Shown here: positions 39,592-51,241 of the stretch, in pieces
How the letters are laid out: each line of letters opens with the position of its first letter
Numbering within the stretch: the stretch's first letter is position 1
NCBI GenBank assembly: GCA_030432695.1
Contig: JAUILN010000013.1
Span: 277,025 to 341,024, forward strand
Direction of reading: 5' to 3'
Source of the DNA: a bacterium
Lineage (GTDB): Bacteria; Planctomycetota; UBA1135; UBA2386
Length of the DNA stretch: 64,000 nucleotides
Notes under the pieces: model-generated
What the model saw: the letters and a program-made list of their open reading frames with translations, nothing else
Databases searched by the model: none
Told to the model about the DNA's origin: nothing
Program-made: the position numbers and the translations under genes

Positions 39592-40668
39592 ATGGCTGTC
39601 GATGCCCGTCGCGCGGTCCGGCTCTGCGAGGAGTTCCTGGCGATCCCGAGTCCCTACGGCGCGGAACAGGGGTTCTGCTCGGACATGCGGCGGCGGGCCG
39701 AGGGGCTGCGTCCCTGGGCGCTCGAGGAGGCGGACGACAGCTTGCTGATCGTGCCGCGCGCGCCTCGAGAAGGGCGTCCGCGGGTGCTGTTGGCGGGCCA
39801 CCTCGACACGGTGCCCGAGCTGAGTCCCAACCCGGTGCGCAGCGAGGCGGGACGGCTCTACGGCACCGGCGCCTCCGACATGAAGTCCGGACTTGCGGTG
39901 CTGTGGGCGGTGGCGGAAGCGCTGGTCGACACGGCGGCGGACGTCGACGTGGTGGTCGTGCTGTATGCGCGCGAGGAGGGGCCCTACGAACATTCGGCCC
40001 TGCCGTCGCTGCGCGCCGCCGCGCCGCAGTGGTTCGAGGGCGTCGACCTCGCGGTGTGCATGGAGCCGACCGACGGGGTGGTCGAGGTGGGCTGCATCGG
40101 CACGCTCCACGCGCGCATCGTGTTCGAGGGCCGACGCGCCCATTCGGCCCGGCCGTGGCAGGGCGACAACGCGTTGCATCGTGCCGGTCGGTTCGTGGCC
40201 CGGGTCGACGGCTTCGGTCGGCGGCGGGTCGCGCGGGGCGGGTTGGAGTTCTCCGAGGTCCTGAGTGCGACCGGTATCGAGACGCGCGGTGCGCTCAACG
40301 TGGTCCCCGACCTCGCCGTCGTCGAGGTCAACTACCGCTACGCTCCGGGCCGTGACCGGGCGTCCGCGGAGCGCGAACTCGCCGCGGTGGTGCGCGGCGA
40401 GGGCCGCATCGAAGTGGTGTCCTGGTGGCCGGCGGGGGACGCGCATCCGGACCACGAGCTGGTCCGCTCCCTGGTGCGTGCTGCCGGCGGGGAGGTGCCG
40501 CGTGCCAAGCAGGCCTGGACCGACGTGGGGCGCTTCACGGGTTGGAGCATCCCCGCGGTCAGCTGGGGACCGGGCCTGCGGGCGCAGGCCCACCAGGCCG
40601 GTGAGTGGGTCGAGGTCGAGGCGATCGTGCGGGCGTGTCGCGTCGTCGGGGACTGGCTCGGGATCTGA
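39592..40668 (+). CDS. M20 family peptidase (DapE/ArgE-like)
   Basis: LLAGHLDTVPE, YGTGASDMKSGLAVL, YAREEGPYE, AHSARPWQGDNALHRA. Confidence 0.88.
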   Translation: MAVDARRAVRLCEEFLAIPSPYGAEQGFCSDMRRRAEGLRPWALEEADDSLLIVPRAPREGRPRVLLAGHLDTVPELSPNPVRSEAGRLYGTGASDMKSGLAVLWAVAEALVDTAADVDVVVVLYAREEGPYEHSALPSLRAAAPQWFEGVDLAVCMEPTDGVVEVGCIGTLHARIVFEGRRAHSARPWQGDNALHRAGRFVARVDGFGRRRVARGGLEFSEVLSATGIETRGALNVVPDLAVVEVNYRYAPGRDRASAERELAAVVRGEGRIEVVSWWPAGDAHPDHELVRSLVRAAGGEVPRAKQAWTDVGRFTGWSIPAVSWGPGLRAQAHQAGEWVEVEAIVRACRVVGDWLGI

Positions 40669-40703
40669 TGCGACGCGGTCCGGTCGAAGCTGCCGGGATC
40701 TCG

Positions 40704-41717
40704 TCAAGCCGAGGGCGCTTCGGCCGACGGTTCCGGGCGTCGCGCGACAGGCTCGGGATGGAGGGCGGCGCGACTCGCCTCCAGCGCCCGTCCGACCTCC
40801 ACGCGCAGCACGACCGCGGAGAACGGCTTGGCGATCCGCCGTTCCGTCGTCGCGAGTTCCGCGGCGGGATCGCCGAGACCGGTCATCAGCAGGACCTGTG
40901 CCGCGGGATGCCGTTGGCGGATCCTGAGCAACAGGTCGGGAAGTGGGCTACTGGGAAGGTGGGCGTCGACCAGCACCACCAGCGGGTGGGTGGCAGGCGT
41001 CGCGTCGAGCAGCTCGACCAGACGGTCGGCGCAGTGCGCCTCCATCAGGCGTGCGCCGAGTGGTCGTAGGGATCGGTGGCAGGCACGCCGGACCAGGTCG
41101 TCGCCGTCGGCGAGCAGGACATGCGCGTCCCGATGCTCGGTTGGGAGCGTGTCGCTGCGCATCGAGGTGGGTGGTGTCGGAACCGTGTTCGACTGGTGGT
41201 CCGCGATCCGTCGGCGCAGCGCGTGCTGCGCGTCTTCGCGCAGGAACTCCGCGGCGAGCCGTGCAGCGCAGATCTCCAGGACGGTGGCCTCGTCGACACC
41301 CGGATCGCCTGCCTGGTCGAACAGCGCGGCGAGCACGCCGATGGTCGCGCCATCGGGGGTTCGGATCGGCTGCCCGACGTAGCACGTGGCCTGCAGCTCC
41401 CGGAGCGCCGCGTCGTCGGGGAACCGTTCGGCGAGACGGTCCCGGACCAGCAGGGGACCCTGGTCGACCACCAGCTCGCAGGGTGTGCCACGGAGTCGGT
41501 ATGGCGAGGGCCGGACCAGTCGATCGCGATGCGCGACCGCGGCCGGGTGGATCCAGCGCTCGCCGCGTTGCTCCAGCCGGCCCGCGAGGACCAGCGCGGC
41601 ACCGAACCGCTCGCCCAGCCGGGCGACGAGTCGGGACGGGAACGCCTCCCCCGTCCATCCCGCGGTCTCGAGGAGCAGCGCCAGTGTTGCGCGCTCTTGT
41701 GTTCCGATGCTCGCCAT
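40704..41717 (-). CDS. GAF domain protein with C-terminal response-regulator receiver domain
   Basis: GAF-like YVGQPIRTPDGATIGVLAALF; REC-like ADGDD, VLVDAHLPSSPLPDLL, RRIAKPFS. Confidence 0.75.
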   Translation of the reverse strand: MASIGTQERATLALLLETAGWTGEAFPSRLVARLGERFGAALVLAGRLEQRGERWIHPAAVAHRDRLVRPSPYRLRGTPCELVVDQGPLLVRDRLAERFPDDAALRELQATCYVGQPIRTPDGATIGVLAALFDQAGDPGVDEATVLEICAARLAAEFLREDAQHALRRRIADHQSNTVPTPPTSMRSDTLPTEHRDAHVLLADGDDLVRRACHRSLRPLGARLMEAHCADRLVELLDATPATHPLVVLVDAHLPSSPLPDLLLRIRQRHPAAQVLLMTGLGDPAAELATTERRIAKPFSAVVLRVEVGRALEASRAALHPEPVARRPEPSAEAPSA

Positions 41718-41834
41718 GTGCGTAGATGTTAGTTCATGATCGACCGCATGGTTGTATCGGAGATGTCTCGATTCGCCGCATCGTACAGGCGTCCGTCCTG
41801 CCCATGCCGCCGGCGAAATCGCGATACCCGAGGT

Positions 41835-42161
41835 TCAACGTCCCGTCTGGTGGGGAAGCTCTTCCCCAACCCACCGGGCCATCCCGCCCCGGACGTTGAA
41901 CAGCGGTCCGTAGCCGGCGTCGGCGAGGATCGCGCAGGCGTGGACCGAGCGGATTCCGTGCTCGCAGACCACCACGAAGCCGGCCGCCGACTCGGGCAGC
42001 TCGTCGATTCGTTGCGCGAGTTCCTGAACGGGGACGAGGACGGCGCCCTCGGCGCGGTGGGAGTCGAACTCGGGCCGGGTCCGGACGTCGAGCAGGGTCG
42101 GGGGATCGGCGGCGTGGAGCAGGCGGAGGGCTTCCGCCGGCGTCAGGTCGGTGTATTCCAT
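41835..42161 (-). CDS. rhodanese-like domain protein
   Basis: LLDVRTRPEFDSHRAEGAVLVPVQEL, VVCEHGIRS active-site loop, NVRGGMARW. Confidence 0.9.
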   Translation of the reverse strand: MEYTDLTPAEALRLLHAADPPTLLDVRTRPEFDSHRAEGAVLVPVQELAQRIDELPESAAGFVVVCEHGIRSVHACAILADAGYGPLFNVRGGMARWVGEELPHQTGR

Positions 42162-42408
42162 CGTGAGGTCCTGGCGGCCTACGGGCTCTCCCGCGGGTCG
42201 CGTTCCGCCGGATGATGACGCCGGTGCCCGACCCGCGCGAGACCATCGTCCCCAAGTCCCGATCTGCAAGGCTCTTCCGGGGCACTCCTCCCGGTCCGCG
42301 GTTCCGCGCTATCCTTCCTGGTCTCCCCATGTGCCGGCGTCGACCCGGCACAGCCCTCTCCTTCGCCGGGCTCCGGAGTCCGAACTCCACCCGCCGCCCG
42401 ACACCCCA

Positions 42409-44490
42409 ATGCTCCGCCCCTCCGTCACCGGCCGGTCTCCGGCCGCCGCAGGCGTCCTCTTCGCCATGTCGCTGCTCCTGGTGGGATCTGCGACGCTCGA
42501 GGCCCAACAGCAGCCCCTCACCGGCCCCAGCGGCCTGTTCGGGCAGCTCTATCCGGCCCGCGCGAAGACCTTCATCAAGGCCAGTTCGGATCCGGACGAG
42601 CGGCCCCAGGCCCCGGTCGCCGGCAACGACGACGGCTTCTCCGGAACCAACGCCTGCGAGGCGTTCCGCGACCGGGTCGGCCTCGACGAGGTGGCGGTCC
42701 TCGCCGACATCCAGGGGCGGTCCGGCTTCATGGGCTGCTTCTTCCGGAACTACTGGTCAGGACTGATCGGCTTCCCCGTCTCGCCGCAGGAGTCGAACCG
42801 GGCCCAGATCCTGATCGATGGCCTGCCGCGCCACGACCTACCGTTGCCGGACTACTTCCGCAATCCATCGGATCCTCGCGGTCAGGTGGCGCCCTTCGAC
42901 GGGCCGTTCACCGCGAACCGGGCCGGCGGGCACGTCACGCACACGCCGCTCTCCTGGCAGAACAGCTTCCAGGTCCGGGTGTTCGAGAACTCGTTCTCGA
43001 ACGCGGCGCGGTTCCACAAGGTCGCCGGCACCCTGGCCTCGCCGGAAGGTCTGGTGCAGGCGCCCGACAAGCAGGCCTGGGAACGGGTCTACGGCCGGAT
43101 CGGCGGGTGGCGTCACGACGTGCCGCGGCGCCTGCGTCAGCACGTGATGAACCTCGCGCCCGACGCGGGTCGCCAGGAACTGGTGCTGTTCGGGCCAGCC
43201 ACGTTGTTGGAACTCCGGGCCCGGGTCCGCAATGCCGCGGCGTGGAACGACCTGTGGGTCAGGTTCCACTGGGACGGTGAGCGGCGGCCGTCGGTCGAGC
43301 TGCCGTTCCGCCTGCTCTGTGGCCGCGTCCGTCATCCGTTCTCGCAGCCGCTCGACACGCTGCTGTTCGGCAACGACGGGGCCCTCGAGAGCTGGTGCTA
43401 CTTCCCGATGTCGTTCGCCGACGAGGCGCGGATCACCTTCGAGAACCGTGGGCGGCAGCCGATCGATCTCACCTTCGAGTACGCCCAGCACGACGGTCCG
43501 TGTCCGGGCACCTGGGGTTACTTCCACGCCTTCTACGACCGCGCGGTGACGCGTCTCGGCCAGACCTTCTTCGGGCCGAAGATCGAGGATGCGCGCGGCA
43601 TGCTGCGCGCCCTGTTCCTGGAGACGATCTGCGACACCTCGGGCCGGATCGGCGCCGGCATGGACCTCGCCCACCTCGAGGGCGACCTGCTGATCCGCAT
43701 CAACGGCAACCGCGGCGACGAGCACAACTTCGCCGCCACCGAGACCTCGGTCGGCAAGTGGGGGTGGTACGGCACTCCCTCGGATGCCCTGTTCGCCACC
43801 GACACGTCGTTCAACACCGGCTTCCTGGTGCGCCAGGACCCGACATCCGGGCTGGTCGAGTCGGAGCGGATCCAGGGTTCGACGTTCGTCTTCGATCCGG
43901 TGCACTTCGTCGACGGCATCGAGATCGCCCTCGAGCATGGCGTGCAGAACCTGTCGAGCGCCGACTACGGGCTGGTCTCCGTGCTCTACATGCAGGACGG
44001 CCCGGCCCGGCTGCTGGTCGACGAACTCGACGTCGGAGATCTCGCGGCGGAGGCGCAGCGCAACGTGCAGTTCACCAACGCGCCGATCTTCAACCTCCAG
44101 AGCCCGTTCTTCCGGGACCACTTCTTCGGCACGCCGCCGCTCAGCGATGACGGTCGGGACATCCGGAGTTCCTATCGGTTCCGCGTCAACGACCCGCAGC
44201 TGGCCGGCAACAAGGGTGTCTGCATCGGCTTCCGCCTCGATCGCGAGCGGGTCGCCAAGGGCGGGGTCGCGCAGGCGCGGGTGTTCGTCAACGGTGCCTA
44301 CGCGGGCCTGCTGCACAGCTGGACCTCCAACGCCTTGAACCGTTGGAAGGAAGGCGGCGAGCTGGAGGTCGAGTTGCCGCGGTCGCTGACCGACGGGTTG
44401 ACCACCTTCGACATCGAGATCCGTCACGAGCCGAGCACCTTGCCGGTGAGGGTCGGCGCGATCCGGGTCTATCGCTACGTGCGGGGCTGA
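42409..44490 (+). CDS. exported DUF2961-like (GH172-like) protein
   Basis: signal peptide; PMSFADEARITFENRGRQPIDLTFEY and GNRGDEHNFAATETSVGKW. Confidence 0.65.
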   Translation: MLRPSVTGRSPAAAGVLFAMSLLLVGSATLEAQQQPLTGPSGLFGQLYPARAKTFIKASSDPDERPQAPVAGNDDGFSGTNACEAFRDRVGLDEVAVLADIQGRSGFMGCFFRNYWSGLIGFPVSPQESNRAQILIDGLPRHDLPLPDYFRNPSDPRGQVAPFDGPFTANRAGGHVTHTPLSWQNSFQVRVFENSFSNAARFHKVAGTLASPEGLVQAPDKQAWERVYGRIGGWRHDVPRRLRQHVMNLAPDAGRQELVLFGPATLLELRARVRNAAAWNDLWVRFHWDGERRPSVELPFRLLCGRVRHPFSQPLDTLLFGNDGALESWCYFPMSFADEARITFENRGRQPIDLTFEYAQHDGPCPGTWGYFHAFYDRAVTRLGQTFFGPKIEDARGMLRALFLETICDTSGRIGAGMDLAHLEGDLLIRINGNRGDEHNFAATETSVGKWGWYGTPSDALFATDTSFNTGFLVRQDPTSGLVESERIQGSTFVFDPVHFVDGIEIALEHGVQNLSSADYGLVSVLYMQDGPARLLVDELDVGDLAAEAQRNVQFTNAPIFNLQSPFFRDHFFGTPPLSDDGRDIRSSYRFRVNDPQLAGNKGVCIGFRLDRERVAKGGVAQARVFVNGAYAGLLHSWTSNALNRWKEGGELEVELPRSLTDGLTTFDIEIRHEPSTLPVRVGAIRVYRYVRG

Positions 44491-44503
44491 CGCTGCGCGG
44501 TCT

Positions 44504-44908
44504 TCAGTCCGCAAGCAGTCGACCCAGCGCGATCCCGCCGAACACCCCGAGCACCGCGCCGCAGTTCTGGGCCAACGCGTTCAGCAGCGCGCGTCCGGTA
44601 TGGCCCAGGCGCAGCAGCTCGGCGGTCTCGAAGGCGAAGGTGGAGAAGGTGGTGAACGCGCCGAGGAAGCCGGCGAGCAGGATCGTTCGGGTCCGTGTGC
44701 CGAACAGCTGACCCTCGTCGGCCAGCACCACCACGAGGCCGAACAGCAGGCTGCCGACGACGTTCACCACCACGGTGGCGACCGGGAAGGCCCCGTGTTC
44801 CGCGGGGGCCACCGCGCGGTAGACGGCATAGCGACTCATCGCCCCCAGTCCTCCCGCGCCGGCGAGCGCGAGCCACGAGCCCAACGTCATCCCGGCCGCT
44901 CCGCTCAT
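44504..44908 (-). CDS. crcB: fluoride channel CrcB/Fluc
   Basis: [42 protein letters not shown]. Confidence 0.93.
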   Translation of the reverse strand: MSGAAGMTLGSWLALAGAGGLGAMSRYAVYRAVAPAEHGAFPVATVVVNVVGSLLFGLVVVLADEGQLFGTRTRTILLAGFLGAFTTFSTFAFETAELLRLGHTGRALLNALAQNCGAVLGVFGGIALGRLLAD

Positions 44909-46461
44909 ACCTCGCGCTCCTGACCGTCCTCCTGCCATCGCACCTTGTAGAGGTCGGTGCGGCGGTCCCGCCAGTTCTGCGTCGAGCCGCGGTACTTGTG
45001 CCGGCGCAGCAACTCGACGTCGAGGTCCTGGATCACCAGCGTCTCGATGTTCGGCGTGCACTCCGCGGCGATCGCATCACGGCTGAACGGGATGTCGGCC
45101 GGCGTGTAGATTCCCGACTGCGCGTAGTGGATGTCGGCGTTGGCCGTGAACGGCAGGTTGCCGACGCAGCCGGCGAGTGCCACATACATGTGGTTCTCGA
45201 TGCAGCGCGCCATCGCACAGTTGCGGACCCGCAGATAGCCGAACCGCTCGTCGGTGTTGAACGGCACGAACAGGATCTTGGCGCCCTTGCGGGCAGCGAT
45301 CCGCGACAGCTCCGGGAACTCGACGTCGTAGCAGATCTGGATCGCGATGCGTCCGCAGTCGGTGTTGAACACCTCGACCGTGTCGCCACCTACCACGCCC
45401 CACCAGCGCCATTCGGCCGGAGTGATGTGGATCTTGTACTGCTTCTCGATGCTGCCGTCGCGCTTGAACAGGTAGGCGATGTTGTAGAGCGTGTCGTCTT
45501 CGACCGCGAACGTGGAGCCACCGATGATGTTGACGTGGTAGCGGAGCGCGAGATCGGCGAACAGTTCGATGTAGCGCGGCGTGTAGTCGGCCAGCTTCCG
45601 CGCGGCCTGGCTGGGCCGCTTGGCGTCGATCAGCGACATCAGCTGGGTCGAGATCAGCTCGGGGAACAGCAGGAAGTCGGCCTTGTAGTCCGAGGCGGTG
45701 TCCACGAAGTACTCGCACTGCTTCTCGAACGCCTCGAACGACTCGATCGCGCGCATCTGGTACTGGACCACCGCGATCCGCACCACCTGCACCGGTCGCA
45801 CGCTGCGCTTCTTGAACGGCCGGTAGTCCACGTTGGTCCACTCCATGTGGGTGGCCCAACCGGCGCTGTCCTCGTCCGACGGCAGGTAGTCCTTGATGAC
45901 CTGCCGCACCTCGAACTCGTTGGCGAGCTGTGCGGTCAACACCTGGTCGTAGAGCCGCTTCTCCTCGACCGCGGCGACGTATTCGTGCGCGGTCATCTCC
46001 TCCTGGACCTTGGCGTAGCCTGGGATGCGGCCGCCGATCACGATGCCCTTGAGGTTGCGTTCCCGGCAAAGCTGCTTGCGGGCCTCGTACAGCCGGCGCG
46101 CGAGCTTCATTCCGCGGTATTCCGGGTCGACCATGATCTCGATGCCGTACAGCGTGTCGCCCTCGGGATCGTGGTTCTTGATGAAGCCGTTGTCGGCGAT
46201 CACGGTCCAGTCGTGCCACTCCGAGTAGAGGTCGAAGTCGACCACCAGGCTGGCGGAACTCGCGACGATCACGCCGTCGTACTCGACGCAGATCTGGCCC
46301 TCGGGGAAGTGCTGGAGCTGGCTCTCGAACTGCGCCTGCGACCAGGTCGGCATGTTCGGGAAGCAGGCGCGCTGCAACTCGACGACGCGGTCGAAGTCCG
46401 CGGCGGTGAGCGGACGGGCATTGACGCTGGACTCGAATTCCTTGAGGTCGATCTCGGGCAA
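44905..46461 (-). CDS. bifunctional GNAT N-acetyltransferase / carbon-nitrogen hydrolase
   Basis: N-terminal GNAT ([23 protein letters not shown]); C-terminal nitrilase with E (LLFPELIS), K ([11 protein letters not shown]), C ([12 protein letters not shown]); TTG start behind a CAGGAGA RBS. Confidence 0.88.
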   Translation of the reverse strand: MPEIDLKEFESSVNARPLTAADFDRVVELQRACFPNMPTWSQAQFESQLQHFPEGQICVEYDGVIVASSASLVVDFDLYSEWHDWTVIADNGFIKNHDPEGDTLYGIEIMVDPEYRGMKLARRLYEARKQLCRERNLKGIVIGGRIPGYAKVQEEMTAHEYVAAVEEKRLYDQVLTAQLANEFEVRQVIKDYLPSDEDSAGWATHMEWTNVDYRPFKKRSVRPVQVVRIAVVQYQMRAIESFEAFEKQCEYFVDTASDYKADFLLFPELISTQLMSLIDAKRPSQAARKLADYTPRYIELFADLALRYHVNIIGGSTFAVEDDTLYNIAYLFKRDGSIEKQYKIHITPAEWRWWGVVGGDTVEVFNTDCGRIAIQICYDVEFPELSRIAARKGAKILFVPFNTDERFGYLRVRNCAMARCIENHMYVALAGCVGNLPFTANADIHYAQSGIYTPADIPFSRDAIAAECTPNIETLVIQDLDVELLRRHKYRGSTQNWRDRRTDLYKVRWQEDGQEREV

Positions 46462-46564
46462 GGGGTCTCCTGGACGGTGTGAAGCCGTTCTCCCGCAGTC
46501 TATCCAAGCGAAGGCGGTTCCACATTGGCGCAACTCGCGCGCCTCTGCTTGGATTCCCGATCCC

Positions 46565-47442
<878 letters not shown>

Positions 47443-47446
<4 letters not shown>

Positions 47447-49380
47447 GCCTGGTGGCACTGGAAGGCGGCAGCCGCACGATCGGCCCGCGGAAGATCCTCG
47501 ACGAGGTTTCGATCGTCGTCGGCGAGGGTGACCGGATCGGGCTGGTGGGGGTCAACGGCTGCGGCAAGTCGACCCTGCTGCGCCTGCTGGCCGGCCAGGA
47601 GGAACTCGACGACGGTCGGCGCACGGTGCGCCGCGGGCTGAAGCTCGGCTTCCTGCCGCAGGAGCCGGAGGTCCCCGCGGGGCAGTCGGTGCGCGCGGTG
47701 GTCCGGTCGGGACTCGGGGAGCGGGCGGAGGTGCTCGAGGAGCTCGATGCCGTGCACGCCGAGATGGCCGAGGCCGGCGACGATCCGGATCGTCTCGATC
47801 GGCTGCTGCGCCGGCAGGCGCAGCTCGACGATCGGCTCACCGAACTCGGCGGCCACGACATCGAGCACCGTATCGAGTCGCTGATCCACGACGTCGGCCT
47901 GCCCGATCCCGAGGCGCTGTGCACCGACATGTCGGGCGGTGAGCGACGTCGCGTGGCGCTGGCGCGGCTGTTGATCGGCGAGCCCGAGCTGCTGCTCCTC
48001 GACGAGCCGACCAACCACCTCGATGCCGAGGTCGTGCAGTGGTTGGAGGACTTCCTGCTGGCGCAGTCCGGTGCGATGGTCCTGGTGACCCACGACCGCT
48101 ACTTCCTCGACCGGGCCGTGACGCGGATCGTCGAGGTCGACCGCTCGAAGCTCTTCTCCTACGACGGCGGCTACGCCGACTACCTCGGCCAACGCGCCGA
48201 GCGGATCGCGCGCGAGGAGCGCGGCGAGCAGAGTCGGCTCAACGCGCTGCGTCGCGAGACCGCGTGGATCCGCCGTGGCCCGCCGGCGCGGACCACCAAG
48301 TCGAAGTCGCGGATCCAGGCCTACGAGAAGCTGAAGGACGACGTGCCCGATGCCGAACCGGGGGAGGTCCGCTTCGAGATCCCGCCGGGGCCGCGGCTGG
48401 GCGAGAAGGTGTTGACGCTGACCGGGATCACCAAGCGCTACGGCGAGCGGACGATCCTGGAGGGCCTCGACCTGGAGCTGATGCGCGGTCAGCGGCTCGG
48501 AGTGGTCGGGCCCAACGGTGCCGGCAAGACCACCTTCGTGCGCATCGCGGTCGGCGAACTCGAGGCCGACGAGGGGCGGCGCGAGGTCGGGCCGACGGTC
48601 GAGTTCGGCTACGTCGACCAGAATCGGGCCGAGCTGCGCGGCGACCTCACGGTGGTCGAGGCGGTCGGCGGCGGCAACGACCACGTGCCGTTCGGCGACC
48701 GCAAGGTGCGGGTCGAGACCTTCATGGAGCGGTTCCTGTTCCCCTCGGAGCGGCTCCGCACCCGGGTTGACGCATTGTCGGGCGGCGAACGCAACCGCGT
48801 GCAGCTGGCCAGGCTGTTGGCGCGCGGCGGCAACGTGCTGGTGTTGGACGAACCGACCAACGACCTCGACCTCGCGACCCTGCGGATCCTCGAGGAAGCG
48901 CTGTGCGACTTCCCCGGCACCGTGATCTGCGTCAGCCACGACCGCTGGTTCCTCGACCGGGTCGCGACCCGCGTCCTGCACGTCGGCGGGGACGGTCACC
49001 ACCGGATCTGGGACGGTCCGCTGAGCTTCCTGCTGGAGCGGCTCGAGGCGGAGCGCGACGCCGCAGCAAGGGTCGCCGCCGAGGCGCAGGCGGCCGAGCG
49101 GGCCCGCAAGAAGGCGGCGGAGCAGGCCGAGCGGCAGACCCAGGCGCGGTCGGGCAACAAGCTGAGCTGGGCGGAGCGTCAGGAGCTGGAGGGGATCGAG
49201 GACGCGATCTCTGCGGCCGAGCAGGATCTCGCCGACCTGGACGCGGTGCTCGGGGACCCGTTGGTCTACACCGATGATCCCCGCGAAGTGCTGCGTCTCA
49301 CCGAACAGCGGCCAGCGATCGAGGCGAAGATCGAGCAGCTCTACGCGCGCTGGGAGGATCTGGAGTCCCGCGCCGACTGA
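47443..49380 (+). CDS. ABC-F family ATPase (Uup-like)
   Basis: two NBDs: GVNGCGKSTLLRLLAG/LSGGERRRVALARLL-type and GPNGAGKTTFVRI/LSGGERNRVQLARLL; LLDEPTNHLD. Confidence 0.95.
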
Positions 49381-49508
49381 AGACGTACACCTGGTGCCAG
49401 TCATCCATCGACCAGCTGTTCCCGGCTCGCGCGGTCACAGGTGAGGCCGGCTTCGCCGGAGCGGCAGCAGCCTCGCTCGAGCCGGGGCAGGTCGACCCAC
49501 GCCCAAGG

Positions 49509-49560
49509 AAAAGGGGGCCGACGGCGGCAGGGAGGACAACGCCTCTGGCCCCCTTTTCTT
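49509..49560 (+). terminator. putative intrinsic terminator after the ABC-F gene
   Basis: AAAAGGGGGCC ... GGCCCCCTTTTCTT, 11-bp perfect stem followed by T-rich tract. Confidence 0.6.
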
Positions 49561-49622
49561 GTGAGGCACCGGATGTACATCTTCCCTTCGGCGTCCGCCT
49601 GCAGGCGCGATAGCGTGCCGGC

Positions 49623-51095
49623 ATGAACCTGCTCCGTCCGCGCATCGTCCTCCTGGCGTTGTTCGTGCTCTTCGTGATCGGTGCTGCGATCAGCACCGCG
49701 TTCGGCGTCGAAACGGAGCGCGCCGTGGCGGTCGCGGTCCTCGGCGGCCTGACGCTGTTGGTCATCGGCCTGTCGATCCTCGGAAGGATGGCGATGCACT
49801 GGCGGATCCTGGCGTCGATGGGGGTCGGCGTCGTGGGCGGGATCGCCGCGGCCAACCTGGGCTCCGCCGACATCGTCGCGGACACGGTCGCACCGATGGG
49901 CAAGCTGTTCCTCAACTTGCTCAAGATGGTCGCGGTGCCGCTGGTGCTGTTCTCGCTGGTCGCCGGCGTCGCCAGCCTGAACGACACCTCGAAGGTCGGG
50001 CGCATCGGCGGCAAGACCATCTTGCTCTATCTCGGCACGACCGCGGTCGCCATCGCGCTGGGACTGCTGGTGGCGAGCGTGGTCCGGCCGGGGAGCAGCA
50101 TCACCGAGGAGACCCGGCAGAGCCTGCTCTCGCAGTTCAGCGACAAGGCCCAGGAGGCGATCGACAAGGCCGGCGCGGTCGAGGGTCAGATGGGAGTCTG
50201 GGACTTCCTGATCTCGGTGGTGCCGACCAATCCATTCGGGGCGCTGGCGGTGCCGGAGATGCTGCAGGTGGTGCTGTTCGCGCTGCTGCTCGGTCTGGCG
50301 CTGACCCGGCTCGGCGCCGCGAAGGCCGAGCCGGTGGTGACCCTGTTCCAGCGCCTCTCCGATGCGGTCATCGAGCTGGTGCACATGGTCATGAAGCTGG
50401 CGCCGCTCGGCGTGTTCGCCCTGATCGCCGGCGTGCTGGCCGACCTCGGCAAGGACCCGGAGAAGCTCGAGGAGGTCGGCACCGCGCTGCTGAGCTACAT
50501 GGCGACCGTGCTGCTCGCGCTCTTCCTCCACGGCCTGCTGGTCTACACCAGCCTGCTCGCCGCGCTCAGCAAGGTGCCGATCCGCAAGTTCTTCCGCGCG
50601 ATGGTGCCTGCCCAGCTGGTCGCGCTGAGCACCAGCTCGTCGGCCGCCACGCTGCCGGTGACGATCGACTGTTGCGAGAAGGGGGTCGGAGTCGACGAGG
50701 AAGTCAGCTCGTTCGTGCTGCCGATCGGCGCGACGATCAACATGGACGGGACGGGCCTGTACCAGGGTGTCGCCGCGGTGTTCATCGCGACCGTCTACGG
50801 CATGGACCTGACGCTCGGTCAGCAGCTCGGCATCGTGCTCACCGCGGCGCTGGCGTCGATCGGCACGGCCGCGGTCCCGGGCGTGGGCCTGATCATGCTG
50901 GTGATCGTGCTCAAGCAGGCGGGCATCCCGGCCGAGGGAGTCGGCCTGATCCTCGCGGTGGACCGGCCGCTCGACATGGCGCGGACGGTGCTGAACGTCA
51001 CCGGGGATGCGACCGTGTGCACGATCGTCGCGTCGAGCGAAGGGCTGATCGAGGCGGATGCCGGTGCCGAGGAAGGTTCGGCGGGCGAGCCGTGA
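49623..51095 (+). CDS. dicarboxylate/amino acid:cation symporter (DAACS/SDF family)
   Basis: LSTSSSAATLPVTIDCCEKGVGVDEEVSSFVLPIGATINMDGTGLYQGVAAVFIA. Confidence 0.94.
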   Translation: MNLLRPRIVLLALFVLFVIGAAISTAFGVETERAVAVAVLGGLTLLVIGLSILGRMAMHWRILASMGVGVVGGIAAANLGSADIVADTVAPMGKLFLNLLKMVAVPLVLFSLVAGVASLNDTSKVGRIGGKTILLYLGTTAVAIALGLLVASVVRPGSSITEETRQSLLSQFSDKAQEAIDKAGAVEGQMGVWDFLISVVPTNPFGALAVPEMLQVVLFALLLGLALTRLGAAKAEPVVTLFQRLSDAVIELVHMVMKLAPLGVFALIAGVLADLGKDPEKLEEVGTALLSYMATVLLALFLHGLLVYTSLLAALSKVPIRKFFRAMVPAQLVALSTSSSAATLPVTIDCCEKGVGVDEEVSSFVLPIGATINMDGTGLYQGVAAVFIATVYGMDLTLGQQLGIVLTAALASIGTAAVPGVGLIMLVIVLKQAGIPAEGVGLILAVDRPLDMARTVLNVTGDATVCTIVASSEGLIEADAGAEEGSAGEP

Positions 51096-51139
51096 CACCC
51101 TCCCGTTTGCGGCCTTCCCGCAGCTCGGGCCACGTCCCC

Positions 51140-51187
51140 GGCTCGAACCAGCCCCGGCTCGAACCAGCCCCGGCTCGAACCAGCCCC
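51140..51187. repeat. 3 perfect tandem copies of a 16-bp unit GGCTCGAACCAGCCCC
   Basis: direct reading. Confidence 0.95.
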
Positions 51188-51194
51188 AACGCAA

Positions 51195-51229
51195 AACGGC
51201 CGGCTCCGCGCGAGGCGAAGCCGGCCGTT
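51195..51229 (-). terminator. putative terminator, 11-bp stem AACGGCCGGCT/AGCCGGCCGTT, T-tract on - strand
   Basis: inverted repeat between the convergent symporter gene (+) and tRNA-Ala (-). Confidence 0.6.
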
Positions 51230-51241
51230 CGGCTCGGGTCT

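Noticed and set aside
49381-49410. Possible third copy of the palindrome (CACCTGGTGCCAG)
   Set aside because: Shares only a short GGTGCCA-like string; lacks the GTGCCTGGCACC core and the CTGTCGTA/TACGACAG arms
51140-51187. Possible CRISPR array
   Set aside because: Units are directly abutting 16-mers with no spacers, and no cas genes are nearby
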